A DNA stretch of 64,000 nucleotides from contig JADJPL010000005.1 of assembly GCA_016713275.1 (NCBI GenBank), positions 124,001 to 188,000 on the forward strand, given 5' to 3'. Below, piece by piece: positions 45,395 through 55,685 of the stretch (the first letter of the stretch is position 1; each line of letters begins with the position of its first letter). Origin of the DNA: Haliscomenobacter sp. Its GTDB lineage: Bacteria; Bacteroidota; Bacteroidia; Chitinophagales; Saprospiraceae. The notes below the pieces were generated by a model. That model made no database searches, was not told the origin of the DNA, and saw nothing but the letters and a program-made list of their open reading frames with translations. Position numbers and translations under genes: made by a program.

Positions 45395-46920
45395 TTACGG
45401 CAGCATAAACCAAGGCTTGACCGTATGGTAATCTGCCTTATCCCCTCCAAACTTGGCTAAAGATTCCAAATTCCATACGTACTCCGAGTTGTAACGCGGG
45501 CGAACCCGGTAAGCCGGTTTGCCATTGTTGTCAATATAAAACGCAGTCGGGAATGCAAAGCCCTTATACACGGAGCTGCTGTAATCATACCGGCGCATAT
45601 CCACCCACGTTTCTATGCTACCGAGAACCCACATGGCGATATATTTCTGAAGCATAATATCGCTAATCGTCAGCGCATCAGCGGATTGAGGAACGGCAGC
45701 GCTAGCCAGATAGGCATCGCGTTGAGCCGCAGGTACTTTCGTAAAATCCATATGGGCGGTAATCCCTTTCTTAAAAGCATCATAAGCCATCGCTTTGTCT
45801 CCCTTTTTAAAGGCAGCTTCCGCTTTCATGAACTGGATTTCTGCATAGGTAAAGATGAAGTGGTTCGCTTTGTCAGTAAAAATGTACTTCCCGCTTATTT
45901 GAGCCACATTCGTTACGGAAGGGGAGTTACCCCAGAAGGTAGGAATCCGGGTGGTGGCGTTATTTGCAGTCGTATTAGTAGGGTCGCCTTTCCCTGGATC
46001 AACACCCCGGTAAATCCCATCCGGAGATGCCGTGATCATCAGGGAAATTCGAGGATCTTGTACACCGCTAAACACAGTTCCATTCAGCAAGTTAACAAAG
46101 AAATTGGTCGGGCGGAACACCTGCACGTTTTGGCGGGTTGGGCCGTAAAAATTTCCATCAGTCGAACTTGTTCCTGCAGGCGGAATGCCAAAGTTATCGT
46201 CATTGCTGGCAAGGGACTTGTTGCAATATTCAATAACCTTATCTGGGTTGTAAGAAGACTTATTACTCAAATGGTTGGCATTGCGAGCCAGGACGGCATA
46301 AACAAACTTGGTCCACTTGGAACGGTCGCCCTTGTAAACCAAATCCCCACGCGCCAAAGAAGCCTGACTGACGCCGCCATCTGTTTTGTTCAGATTTTCC
46401 AAAGCAAGGTTGCTCAGGCGTTGAACTTCCGCATATACCTCTTCCTGGCTGTCATAATCGAATACGAAGCGGTTGGGTTCCCATGCTTGCTTAAGGATGA
46501 CTTCACCGTGGTAGTCTGTCAGCGTCTGCCAACTCCAGGCCCGAATTGCCTGAGAAACCCCAATATAATCCCACTGTTCTTTTTTGGTGGCTTCGGCAAT
46601 GATCAGATCGACGTTTTTTCCGATGGACCAGTAGTGACTACGCCATATGTCTCCCAAAGCATCGCTTCCTGAAAAGTACCCGTGGAGGTCAGTGGCGTAA
46701 TTAGACGTATTCCTTGCCCAGTTTTGGGTGTACGACCCAATATACCTGGTATCGAACGATTCCCCCTGGCCATCTGGCTCAAAATGGGAGGGAGTACAGC
46801 AAACCCCTCAGCAACCTGGGGGTTGCTGGGGTCGAAATTGATATCCAGATAGTCGTCGCATGCGCTAAAAGAGAGCAGCATGCCGGCGAGCAAACTGGTT
46901 ATAAACAGCTTATTTTTCAT
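45395..46920 (-). CDS. SusD/RagB-like surface lipoprotein, pair 2 (frameshifted)
   Basis: About 508 residues. ATG 46920; lipoprotein signal (KLFITSLLAGMLLSFSAC). The fold is shown by LPPILSQMARG, GDIWRSHYWSIGKNVDLIIAEA, AIRAWSWQTLTDYHGEVI, YAEIQFMKAEAAFKKGDKA and the C-terminal LGSIETWVDMRRYDYSS. The frame breaks at C5 (46762-46766, plus strand). One more base gives ARGESFDTRYIGSYTQNW, joining the parts in the way usual for the SusD_RagB/SusD-like_2 family. It lies 50 bp downstream of its susC partner. Probably binds an oligosaccharide or peptide; not determined. Confidence 0.87.
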
Positions 46921-46970
46921 GCTTTCTTTTTTTAAAATGAATACAATGTTCATTCAATAAACCGATCAAA

Positions 46971-49900
46971 TTAGAAAGTCACCGACAAGCCTGCGGAGAA
47001 GGTCCTTGGAGCAGAAAGCTTGCCAAAGTCCATTCCAAAACCGCCAGCACCGCCCGTTGCCGGAGAGGTCGTACTAACGGCAGGGTCTGCGCCGGTATAG
47101 TTGGTAATCATGAACAAATCGGTGCCGTTGACAAATACGCTGGCTTGTTTGATCACGCCATTCGTAGATTGTAACCACTTATTCGGCAGATTGAAGGTTA
47201 ACGTAACGTCGCGCAGGCGAAAGCCAGTTGATATCCCGCTCAATGAAATCCTCTGGTTGAAGAACCGTGGTGTAATAGGTCTCGTTGGCGCTGGGTGTAA
47301 TCTGGATCGTATTCACCGTGGGCTCACTGGTTTCTTCTTTCCCATCTTTCAAAACGCCGTTGGTCAGGTAGTGCTCGTTTCCGTTGTAAACGTCGCCTCC
47401 CTGGCGAATATCCAGCAAGAAAGAAAGGTTAACCAGTTTAAACAGTTTAAAGGAGTTAACAAGGCCAAGAACGAAATCCGGGTTCCGGTCGCCGATGGGC
47501 AGGAAGTTGGCGTTGGTGATCGGGAATCCGGTAGTTGGGTTGATCAGGATATCCCCTTTGCTGTTGCGCAAATAACTCCACCCGCCAATGGCGGTTGCAG
47601 AGCCTTCTCCCCGGGCATAAGCCGGAGCGTAATAGAAACTGTTGGCAGATGCAAAGCGAACTGCCAGGAGATCGGCAGGAGAGAACGCGCTGGCGCGAAC
47701 GTTGCCATAAGCCCAGGTGTCTGAGCTGTAGTATTCGTTAACCTTGGCAGGCAAGCTCAACACCTTGGTGGAATACTTGGTAAAGTTGGCATTAATCGTC
47801 CATTCAAAATTGGACGAGCGCACAGGGGTCAATCCAAGCTGGACTTCCACCCCTTTTGTGTTCAATTCCCCTCCGTTTAGGAGGCCAAAAATAAAGCCAG
47901 TACCGTAGCTCAAACGCTGAACCACGATCTGATCCCGGATTGTTTTGGAGAAGTAAGCCAAATCAAGAGAAATACGTCCCTTAAAGAAACTCACGTCCGT
48001 TCCAATTTCAAAGCTTTCAACCGTTTCAGGTTTAAGAGCCGGGTTGTCCCCGTAGAAGTCAAACAAGAATCCACCGCCAGTGGAGGTTTGCGGCACCAAC
48101 CTGGATTGGATTTTGTACGGTGGCGCTGGGTTACCCACCTGGGCAAAAGAGGCGCGAATCTTTCCAAAGTCAAGAACTCCCGTGTTCCCTTTCCACATAG
48201 GGAGGTCGGAGAACAGGAATGTCAGACCGGCTGACGGATAAAAATAGGAACGGTTTTCAACTGGCAGCGTGGAGGACCAGTCGTTCCGGCCTGTTACGTT
48301 ACCAATAAGAAAGTCGTTAAAGTTCAATTCCGCTTTTGCAAATGCGCCGATCAGACGAGTACGGGTGAGAATGTTTTTGGTGCGCTGCGTCGTCGGATCC
48401 GTATTGTTTATGCTATTAAAATCAGGCAAATAAAACTTTTCCCCATAAAGGGACCCCGTTTCACTCCGGCGGTCGTCAATCGACATCCCGGTAATCAAAG
48501 ACCCTTTGATTTTGCCTGCCGATTTTTTGAACATTGCAAAAATATTGGTATTCAGGTTCCTGCCCAAATCAGAATAATCCTCAATCCATCCCAGGCGTGC
48601 ATATCCAACGTTGGATTGAGGGTGGAAGAAGCGGTTTCCTTTAGTAGTAGCCAAGTCGACTCCAAACCGGCCGGTCAGAGTAAACCATGGAAATACCGTA
48701 GCATCCAGCGTGATATTGCCAATAGTCCGGTCGGAACGGTCTTCCCTATGGTTTTTATAAACATTAAAATAAGGATTCGCCGCGTCGGAGCCCGGGTTTG
48801 CCGTTTCGATCGTCAACTTGCGGGTGCCGTCGTCCTTTAGATAAACGGACATATCTTGATCAGAAGGGAAATATAATGCCCCAGTCAGATAACCATCGGT
48901 TCCACCAGGAGGCAAAACATTCGTCGTTTTAGTGATGCTAAACCGGGTAGAAGCTTTCAACCAGGGTAACAACCGAGCATCACTGCTCAAAGCCGCTGTC
49001 CCTTGCTGATAGTTGTTGGTTGGAATAACCCCGTCGGTATTCAGATAAGAAGCCGATAGGCGGTATGTGATCCGCTCACTTCCCCCTTCAAAAGCCAAGT
49101 CGTGCCGTTGGTTCTTCCCGTCTCTGAAAAATTCATCTACGTTGTCATAGAATTTGGTACCAGCAGCGTATTTCGGTCCAAAATAATCAGGGTCTGTCAA
49201 TTCGACTGCGCCATTGCGGCCACGGCCATAAACCTGCTGGACTTCGGGAAACAAATACAGGTGAGAAGTTGCAAACCTGGTATTGTAGGTCACTTTTCCA
49301 GTACCCGCCTTTCCTTTTTTTGTGGTGATCAGGATAACCCCATTGGCCCCCTCATTTCCATACAAAGCAGCTGCTTCCGGTCCTTTCAGCACGGTAATGC
49401 TTTCGATGTCATTGGGGTTGAGGTCGTTCAAACGACTGCCAATATCGTCGCGGTTGTTGTTAACGTTGCCGGCGACCCCTGCGCCATCCGAGTAAAGGAC
49501 GTGCTGGTCCAAAACCCCGGAGCTGATGGGCAATCCATCCATTACGATTAAAGGCTGGTTACTGCTTCCGATCGAGTTTACCCCGCGGAGCGACATGTTC
49601 ACCGACCCCCCTGCTACCCCCGAAGTGGGCGTCATGGACAGACCGGCTACCCGGCCCTGCAAGCTCAGGAAGGGGTTGTCCCGTTGCGTATTTTGGAGAT
49701 CCTCCCCTTTCACTTGCTGGGTAGAATAACTCAATTTCCGGCGGTCTTCCTTAATCCCCAACGCCGTCACCACAATTTCGCTAAGCGCCGTGGCCTCTGA
49801 CGACAATTTCATATCAATTATGTTGGAACTCCCCACCGTAATCTCTTTAGGTGCATATCCCGTGTACGTAAAGCGCAATACTTGCCCTGCGGCTGCTTCG

Positions 49901-50097
49901 ATCTGGTAATTTCCGTCCAGATCCGTTACCGTTCCGGTCGTCGTGCCTACCACCAGAATCGTGGCTCCGATCAAAGGAGCTCCATCCTGATCGTCGGTTA
50001 CTTTTCCACTGATCGTCCTGCCTTGCCCGAAGACTCCGGTTAACGGAATCAGCAGCATAAGCAGCAACCAGCTCGACTTTTGCAGTTGTTTCTTCAT
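46971..50097 (-). CDS. SusC/RagA-type TonB-linked outer-membrane transporter, pair 2 (frameshifted)
   Basis: About 1041 residues. Signal peptide (SWLLLMLLIPLTGVFGQ), CarboxypepD-like domain (ISGKVTDDQDGAPLIGATI), TonB-box region ALSEIVVTALG, plug (LRGVNSIGSSNQPLIVMDGL, DIESITVLKGPEAAALYGNEG) and a barrel ending TFSAGLSVTF. The frame changes near 47223: removing one base (the C in GGCTTT, minus strand) gives FIERDINWFRLRDVTLTFN and restores the last 80 residues. This is one of the few insertion-type errors. The frame before the change would end at 47179. SusD follows 50 bp downstream. The substrate is unknown. Confidence 0.9.
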
Positions 50098-50284
50098 AAA
50101 CAGTTGCTTTTTGTGAGTTATAGGATAAAAATTGGTTTACGACTCAATCCTGTTGCCCGAACCCTGCCATGCCATACAACGCAATAGGTTGCAACAGTTG
50201 GATAGGTTTCCGGCAATTTACGGCAAAAGATTCATTCCCCGAATATTTTTGCAACGAAAAATGCAAAAACTCGCAATCGTTTGG

Positions 50285-51371
50285 CTATTCCAGATGTTTC
50301 TGGATTAATCCATGGAAATGGTGCGTACCTTGTTCCCGCATTGGCGCATAGCGGCCATAGGTGTAGAATCTGGAGCGGATGCCTCTTTGAACCGCTTCCA
50401 CCACCTCTTCGTCTTCCATTTCGACTTGCCCAAGTCCCGACCCTGCGCCCTGCTCCAGCTTGGATGCGTCGTAAACGAAAGGGAGGAATGTAACGCTGGT
50501 CCGGTCTAATCCCAGGGGTTCGACGAGGTTGAATGACAGGCCCCAGGGATAGAAGTTGAACATCATATTCGGAAAAACCCAAAAGTAATACGCTGCCACC
50601 CGCTTCCCATAATCCGGCGAAGAAGGAGGCAGATCGAAGCACGCCTCGTCTTTTTTGGCGATACCCAACTGCAAATTCGAGTTGGAAAACACCTCCGTAG
50701 TGTAGCTTCCATAATCCAGAACGGCGCTCAGTCCCCCGTGAACAAAGGGAATATGGAACCCTTCCAGGTAGTTTTCGCAGTACAAAGCCCAATGCGCATT
50801 GACTTCGAACACCTGTGCTTTGTCCGCATGAAGCGCCATGCGGTCGAGCGGCAGCCACCCGATGCGGTCGAGCATCGCCCCAAAAAAATCACCGGATTGC
50901 GCCCTCCGCTCAGCCGGGTAAAAAGCAGCGGACCGATGGAAAACAATGGCAGCCGGGTCAGGTGATCGCATTCCGAGGAAAATCCTCTACGCCCTCAAAT
51001 TCGGGCATAAAGGTGAACGTACCATCCAGTTGAAAGATCCGCCCATGGTAGGTGCACCGGAGCTGACTGCTCTTCCCGGGCGCCCAGGCCAGCAGGTTGC
51101 CCCGATGGGTACATACGTTGGATAAGCAATGGAGGACCCCGGCCTTATCCCGGGAGAGCAATAACGGCTCGCCGATATACGGCGACAGTAGCGTGACCGG
51201 ATGGTATGAACCGGGTTCCGGCGCCATGCCCGTGTGGCCGATATATTGCCAGGAAGGCGCAAAAATGCGCTCTTTGCTCTGTTCCAGATAATCCGCGCCG
51301 GTGTAAAAGGAGGTCGCGATGGTTTTGGCGCGGCGGATGTCGGGATCAATGTAGAATGGAGAACGATCCAA
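50285..51371 (-). CDS. Rieske-type non-haem iron oxygenase, alpha-subunit-like (two frameshifts)
   Basis: About 362 residues. The [2Fe-2S] Rieske site CTHRG...CTYHG lies in the N-terminal third. The catalytic domain has the mononuclear iron motif ENYLEGFHIPFVH and later FWVFPNMMFNFYPWG. Layout fits ring-hydroxylating or choline/carnitine monooxygenase-like enzymes, which need a separate reductase; none is adjacent. Two breaks: near 50967 (G to GG) and at CCC 50902-50904; restoring both gives NADHLTRLPLFSIGPLLFTR and then LSGGAQSGDFFGAMLDRI. No ATG precedes the conserved region, so the start is probably TTG 51371. Upstream of susC pair 2 by 187 bp. Confidence 0.82.
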
Positions 51372-51533
51372 TGGAATATGGTTATAGGGTTAAAAGAGTT
51401 ACGCTATACCAAGATAGAAAAGGATTGGGAGTTTTAAGGGAAATTATCCGCCGGAATGCCGAATTTCAGACCCTTTATTTTTTACTTTTGGGAGGCAGCA
51501 GATTGCTTCAACCCTTTAAAAACACCTTTATCC

Positions 51534-52181
51534 ATGATCCGAACCTTTTCGCTTATCCTGTTAGCCCTCACCGCCCTGGCTTGCCAGCCCAATCCAAAAC
51601 CGGCAAACAGCCAAAATGCTTCCGAACAGGAAACGCCCGCGGGCGCCCCGCCTAAAAACGACTTCGTCATTGTCCCAGGCGAGCGCGTAGGGCCTTTTGC
51701 TTCCGATGCGGCGACAGAAACCGACCTTGTAAAGGCTTTTGGAGAAGCCAATGTGGAAGCCGCCTCTATCGGCGTCGGCGAAGGCTTTGAACTGCCCGGG
51801 TTCAAAGTATATCCCGGAACCAAAAACGAACTTGAGGTAGCGTACGACCCAGATGCAAGCCCTAACCGGCCAGCGTTCATCCGGGTCTCTCAGGAAGAAA
51901 CGCCATGGAAAACCGACGCCGGGGTAACCCTCGGGATTACCCTGCAGGAATTGCAGCAACTCAACGGAAAACCGTTTCTGTTCAGCGGATTTGGCTGGGA
52001 CTACGGTGGCCGCGTGACGGATTGGAACGGAGGCGCCTTCAATTCCAACCTAATGATCTCTCTCGACAATTTCTCCGAAAACGCTCCGGAAGATATTTTC
52101 GGCGACCGGGAAATTTCTTCCGATAATCCCATGCTGCAACGGCTCAAAATCCGGGTGTGGATGATGGAAGTGCGGATGTGA
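51534..52181 (+). CDS. Hypothetical lipoprotein
   Basis: 215 residues from ATG 51534, with lipobox LTALAC in the signal peptide. After a low-complexity Pro/Asn/Ala linker (about 20-45) there is a soluble domain: NDFVIVPGERVGPFASDA, ETDLVKAFGEANVEAASI, KVYPGTKNELEVAYDPDA, GITLQELQQLNGKPFLFSGF. The pattern of G-x-P-F-A followed by a short FG and a beta region is known from small hypothetical Bacteroidota lipoproteins; I cannot assign a function. Intact frame. Converges on the Ppx-like gene across a heptad array. Confidence 0.6.
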   Translation: MIRTFSLILLALTALACQPNPKPANSQNASEQETPAGAPPKNDFVIVPGERVGPFASDAATETDLVKAFGEANVEAASIGVGEGFELPGFKVYPGTKNELEVAYDPDASPNRPAFIRVSQEETPWKTDAGVTLGITLQELQQLNGKPFLFSGFGWDYGGRVTDWNGGAFNSNLMISLDNFSENAPEDIFGDREISSDNPMLQRLKIRVWMMEVRM

Positions 52182-52204
52182 TACGAATTTGAGGCATCAG
52201 ACAA

Positions 52205-52295
52205 AGGATGGCTAAAGGCATAAGGCTAAAGGCGTAATCCCTAACCTCACGCCTTTAGCCTTATGCCCTTTGCCTGATGCCTGATGCCTGATTAG
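52205..52295. repeat. Heptad repeat element, 13 perfect units, with complementary arms
   Basis: aggatgg, ctaaagg, cataagg, ctaaagg, cgtaatc, cctaacc, tcacgcc, tttagcc, ttatgcc, ctttgcc, tgatgcc, tgatgcc, tgattag: thirteen units without a break. ctaaagg-type units pair with tttagcc-type units. The last unit contains the stop codon of the minus-strand gene at 52292. It lies between two convergent genes. Confidence 0.88.
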
Positions 52296-53266
52296 ATTGA
52301 AAGCAAAAAACCAATAGTAAAATTCGCGTCCCAGTCAAAGACGAAGGTGTCGCAGCCGGTTTTGTCTTTCAGGGCCTGGTAGATGGTAGCGCCTGCTTTG
52401 GCTTTTTGGGCCGTCTGATCGTAATCGCCGGGGGCTTTCAGCGCCGTGTACCGTTCTTTCCCGTTCCGGTGGGTTTTGGCCATGTCAAAGGGAGCGCCGC
52501 CGATCATAAAACAAACGGTGCGCTGAGCCGGGGGCACCTGAGCCGCTACCGAACTGACCTCCCGATATACATCCTCGTCGGAGGCGCCTTTCTGGAAGTA
52601 TTTGGAGCCGAAGGTTTCCACGCTCTTAGGAGTGCCTCCGGCAAGCCAGGCCACTTTGGTATTGCCGGAGCCGATGTCTACAATAAATGCGTTGCCTTCA
52701 TAGGCTTTGGGCAAGGTCGCTTTCAGCGCGTAGATCCCTTCCTGTTCGGCATTGACCACATTGACCACATAGCCCAGCGATTTCAACCCGGCCCGGATTT
52801 TTGGAACGGCGGGCGATTCAATGGCGCTGGAGCTGACCATAAAGTGGATCTGTTTGGGGCTCACGCCGAAGTCCAGCATGCCGCGGATGTATTCTTTCAA
52901 CCCGGCCCGGATATCGCCTTCCGTAGCCATGTTTTCATAAACCAGGCTCGCTCCGAATTCGGCTTTTTCCAGTTTCCAGTTTTTCTCTGCGTCCACGCGA
53001 ACGATGAAGGAATTAAAGCCGGAAGCACCCAGTTCGACGATGCCTTTCAACGTTCCATTGACCGGTGCAGGAGGTGTGAAAGCAAATCCTTTCGAAGGGG
53101 TAACTTTTGCAGATTCTTCCTTGGCCGGTTCTTCTGGCCTCGTGGATTCCTCGGTGGATGTCGATGGTCCGCTGGTTTCTTTTGGAAGAAATTGGCGGAC
53201 CAGGAAAAACGCCCCGACGGCAACGACCAGGACGATTAAAATGCGGGAAAAAACGGTGAGTTTCAT
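52292..53266 (-). CDS. Membrane-anchored Ppx/GppA-like protein
   Basis: 324 residues. An N-terminal hydrophobic segment (ILIVLVVAVGAFFLV, about 9-23) anchors it; residues 27-65 are a flexible Pro/Glu/Ser/Thr linker. The rest looks like the actin-fold (ASKHA) domain of exopolyphosphatase/guanosine-pentaphosphatase: phosphate-1-like VELGASGFNSFIV, SSSAIESP, VNAEQEGIYAL, phosphate-2-like VDIGSGNTKVAWL and a later TVCFMIGGAPFDM. Conserved residues of the polyphosphate site cannot be confirmed by eye. Ordinary Ppx/GppA proteins are cytoplasmic; here the domain seems to lie outside the inner membrane. The intact frame ends in the heptad array. Confidence 0.6.
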   Translation of the reverse strand: MKLTVFSRILIVLVVAVGAFFLVRQFLPKETSGPSTSTEESTRPEEPAKEESAKVTPSKGFAFTPPAPVNGTLKGIVELGASGFNSFIVRVDAEKNWKLEKAEFGASLVYENMATEGDIRAGLKEYIRGMLDFGVSPKQIHFMVSSSAIESPAVPKIRAGLKSLGYVVNVVNAEQEGIYALKATLPKAYEGNAFIVDIGSGNTKVAWLAGGTPKSVETFGSKYFQKGASDEDVYREVSSVAAQVPPAQRTVCFMIGGAPFDMAKTHRNGKERYTALKAPGDYDQTAQKAKAGATIYQALKDKTGCDTFVFDWDANFTIGFLLSI

Positions 53267-53393
53267 AGATTGAGTATCTTGTTTTGGTTTGCAGAAAAGT
53301 ACGAAGATTTTGCTCCCCGGAGAAAATTTCCAGGCATTTGCCGTTTATAATCCGACCAACAGGCCTCATAGCCGGTTCAAACCTATTGTTTTT

Positions 53394-54737
53394 ATGGAAA
53401 ACCAACCTAAGATCATACATAAGGCAGGGATGGCCACCGCGATTTCCCTGGTGATTGGCAACACCATTGCCTCCGGGGTGTTTTTGCTCCCTTCCACCCT
53501 GGCGCCCTACGGGGGAATCAGTTTATTTGGCTGGCTTTTCTCCACGCTTGGCGCGCTGAGCGTGGCGTTTGTATTTGCCGGGTTAAGCCGGCGGTTTCCC
53601 GCCGAAGGAGGGCCTTACGCGTATTCGAAGATGGCGTTTGGGGATTTTATTGGTTTTCAGGTTGCCTGGGGGTATTGGATTTCCGTTTGGGTAGGTAATG
53701 CGGCTATCGTAACGTCTGCGGTGAGCTACCTGAGCGTGTTCTTCCCTGCGCTAAACGACACTCCCGCGTTAGGCGTATTCACGGGACTTGGCCTGATCTG
53801 GATACTCAGCGCCATAAATAATTTAGGAATACGCGAGAGCAGCTGGGTGCAACGGGTGACCACCGTATTAAAACTTCTGCCGCTGTTGCTGATTCCGCTG
53901 TTCGGCCTATTTTATATCCAGGCAGAACACTTTATTCCGTTCAACCCAAGCGGCAAATCCGCATTTGCCGCTATTTCCACGACCGCCACCCTCACCCTGT
54001 GGGCTTTCGTAGGCATTGAATCCGCCACCGTGCCCGCCAACTATATCCACAACCCGGAACGCACCATCCCCCGGGCAACGATTTGGGGAACCCTGATCAT
54101 CGCCCTGATTTACATCGGAGGGTCTACCGTGATTATGGGGCTCATCCCGCCGGATCAACTGGCCAAATCGACAGCTCCTTACGCGGACGCCGCCGAACTG
54201 TTATGGGGCCAACCCGGTAGGTACCTGGTCGCGCTGGGGGCGATCATTGCTTCGACGGGCGCCCTGAACGGGTGGATCCTGATTCAGGGACAATTGCCTA
54301 TGGCCGCCGCGGCAGACAACCTGTTTCCTGCGCTGTTTGCCAAAACCAACCGCAGAGGAGCCCCTTCCTTTGGGATACTCATTTCCAGTATTCTGGTATC
54401 TGTATTAATGGGCATGAATTATTCCCGGGGCCTGGTGAATACCTTTCAGTTCATGCTGCTCCTGGCAACGATCACGGTGCTCATCCCTTACCTTTTCTGT
54501 GCCGCCGCCTATGTAGCGATGAGCCTCCGCCGCGATAAACGAGGCAAAGTGGCCAGACCAGGATGGCCGGTGTTGCTGGGTTTTCTCGCCTTCTTTTATT
54601 CCCTCTGGGCCATTGCCGGGTCTGGACAGGAATCGGTATACTGGGGGTTTCTATTGCTCCTGGCGGGCACGCCTGTTTTCCTTTTATTAAACCGCCAGCG
54701 AACCGGATCCGCCGAAGAGGAGTTAAAAGATGGATAA
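53394..54737 (+). CDS. APC-family amino-acid permease
   Basis: 447 residues and about 12 membrane helices. The first helix carries the unwound GNTIASGVFLLP segment characteristic of APC transporters (substrate-binding glycines). Other marks: GGPYAYSKMAFGDFIGFQVAW, WAFVGIESATVPANYIHNPERTIPRA, and a GALNGWILIQGQLPMAAAADNLFP helix pair. Closest in pattern to the arginine/agmatine and cationic amino-acid antiporters (AdiC/PotE type), by impression. Starts at ATG 53394 (MENQPKIIHKAG). No frameshift. No metabolic gene next to it explains its substrate. Confidence 0.85.
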   Translation: MENQPKIIHKAGMATAISLVIGNTIASGVFLLPSTLAPYGGISLFGWLFSTLGALSVAFVFAGLSRRFPAEGGPYAYSKMAFGDFIGFQVAWGYWISVWVGNAAIVTSAVSYLSVFFPALNDTPALGVFTGLGLIWILSAINNLGIRESSWVQRVTTVLKLLPLLLIPLFGLFYIQAEHFIPFNPSGKSAFAAISTTATLTLWAFVGIESATVPANYIHNPERTIPRATIWGTLIIALIYIGGSTVIMGLIPPDQLAKSTAPYADAAELLWGQPGRYLVALGAIIASTGALNGWILIQGQLPMAAAADNLFPALFAKTNRRGAPSFGILISSILVSVLMGMNYSRGLVNTFQFMLLLATITVLIPYLFCAAAYVAMSLRRDKRGKVARPGWPVLLGFLAFFYSLWAIAGSGQESVYWGFLLLLAGTPVFLLLNRQRTGSAEEELKDG

Positions 54738-54842
54738 ACGCCACTAATCTTGGCAATGCGGGCGTTTATCGATTTTCTTTTATTCCTCATGGAACTCCTT
54801 CTAACTAGCTGAAGATTTCTAACTAAACTAAAAATTGGAAAC

Positions 54843-55562
54843 ATGATCAAACGCCTTTTTCTTTTCGTCTTTCTCGTGGCCGGCGCCCTGGCCGCCAACG
54901 CCCAAACTGCAGATGAGATCGTTGCCAAGTACTTCGAAGCGACTGGTGGAATCGACAATTGGCGCGCGCTGAAAACGACCAAGATGGCCGGAACCATGGC
55001 CGCACAGGGAATGGAGTTTTCGGCTACCATCCTCAATGCGCCCCCAAACAAGATGCGGGTCGATGTAAACGTCATGGGGCAAAATCTCGTACAAGCTTAC
55101 GATGGAACCACTGCCTGGTGGATCAACCCTTTCCAGGGATCCGCCGACGCCCAGGTTATGCCCGATGAAATGGCTGCTCCGATGAAAGAACAGGAGTTTC
55201 AAAGCGCTTTGCTGGATTACGCCTCCAAAGGCCATGCTATCGCCCTGGAAGGCCAGGAAACCGTGGAAGGTACGGCCTGCCACAAGATCAAGCTGACCAA
55301 AAAGGACGGAACCGTCGAATACCACCTTTTTGACACCGAATCCAACGTCCTGATCGTTTCCAGAACCGCTGCAAAAACCGGCCCCGCCGCAGGCCAGTAT
55401 ACCGACACCTTCGTTAGCGACTACCAGGAGGTAAGCGGATTGATGTTCCCATTTTTTATGGAAACGAAACTCAAAGGGGATTCCATCCAGAAAATCACCG
55501 TTTCTGCGATCTCCATTAACGAGGCCATGGAAAACAACCTGTTCGATTACCCGAAAAAATAG
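54843..55562 (+). CDS. LolA-like exported outer-membrane lipoprotein-sorting protein
   Basis: 239 residues, signal peptide (RLFLFVFLVAGALAANAQ). The mature protein has the LolA/outer membrane lipoprotein-sorting layout: TADEIVAKYFEATGGIDNWRAL, MRVDVNVMGQNLVQAYDGTTAWW and a late GLMFPFFMETKLKG. The fold is a hydrophobic half-barrel that carries lipids or lipid-modified proteins through the periplasm; the Bacteroidota versions may carry other cargo. Probably cotranscribed with the BNR protein downstream, across a nonad element. Its stop codon lies at the first base of that element. Confidence 0.78.
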   Translation: MIKRLFLFVFLVAGALAANAQTADEIVAKYFEATGGIDNWRALKTTKMAGTMAAQGMEFSATILNAPPNKMRVDVNVMGQNLVQAYDGTTAWWINPFQGSADAQVMPDEMAAPMKEQEFQSALLDYASKGHAIALEGQETVEGTACHKIKLTKKDGTVEYHLFDTESNVLIVSRTAAKTGPAAGQYTDTFVSDYQEVSGLMFPFFMETKLKGDSIQKITVSAISINEAMENNLFDYPKK

Positions 55563-55678
55563 GATGTAGAAGATGAAAAAGATGTAGAGGATATAAAGGA
55601 TGTAGGGGATACATCTTTTACATCCTCTACCTCCTCTACCTCCTCCACATCCTCCACATCCTCTCCATCCTTTATCAA
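55562..55678. repeat. Nonad repeat element, 13 units, with complementary arms
   Basis: ggatgtaga, agatgaaaa, agatgtaga, ggatataaa, ggatgtagg, ggatacatc, ttttacatc, ctctacctc (twice), ctccacatc (twice), ctctccatc, ctttatcaa: an unbroken 9-bp register. Left half purine rich, right half its approximate complement, so the RNA folds back. It fills the gap between the LolA-like and BNR genes. Confidence 0.88.
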
Positions 55679-55685
55679 ACCCGAC

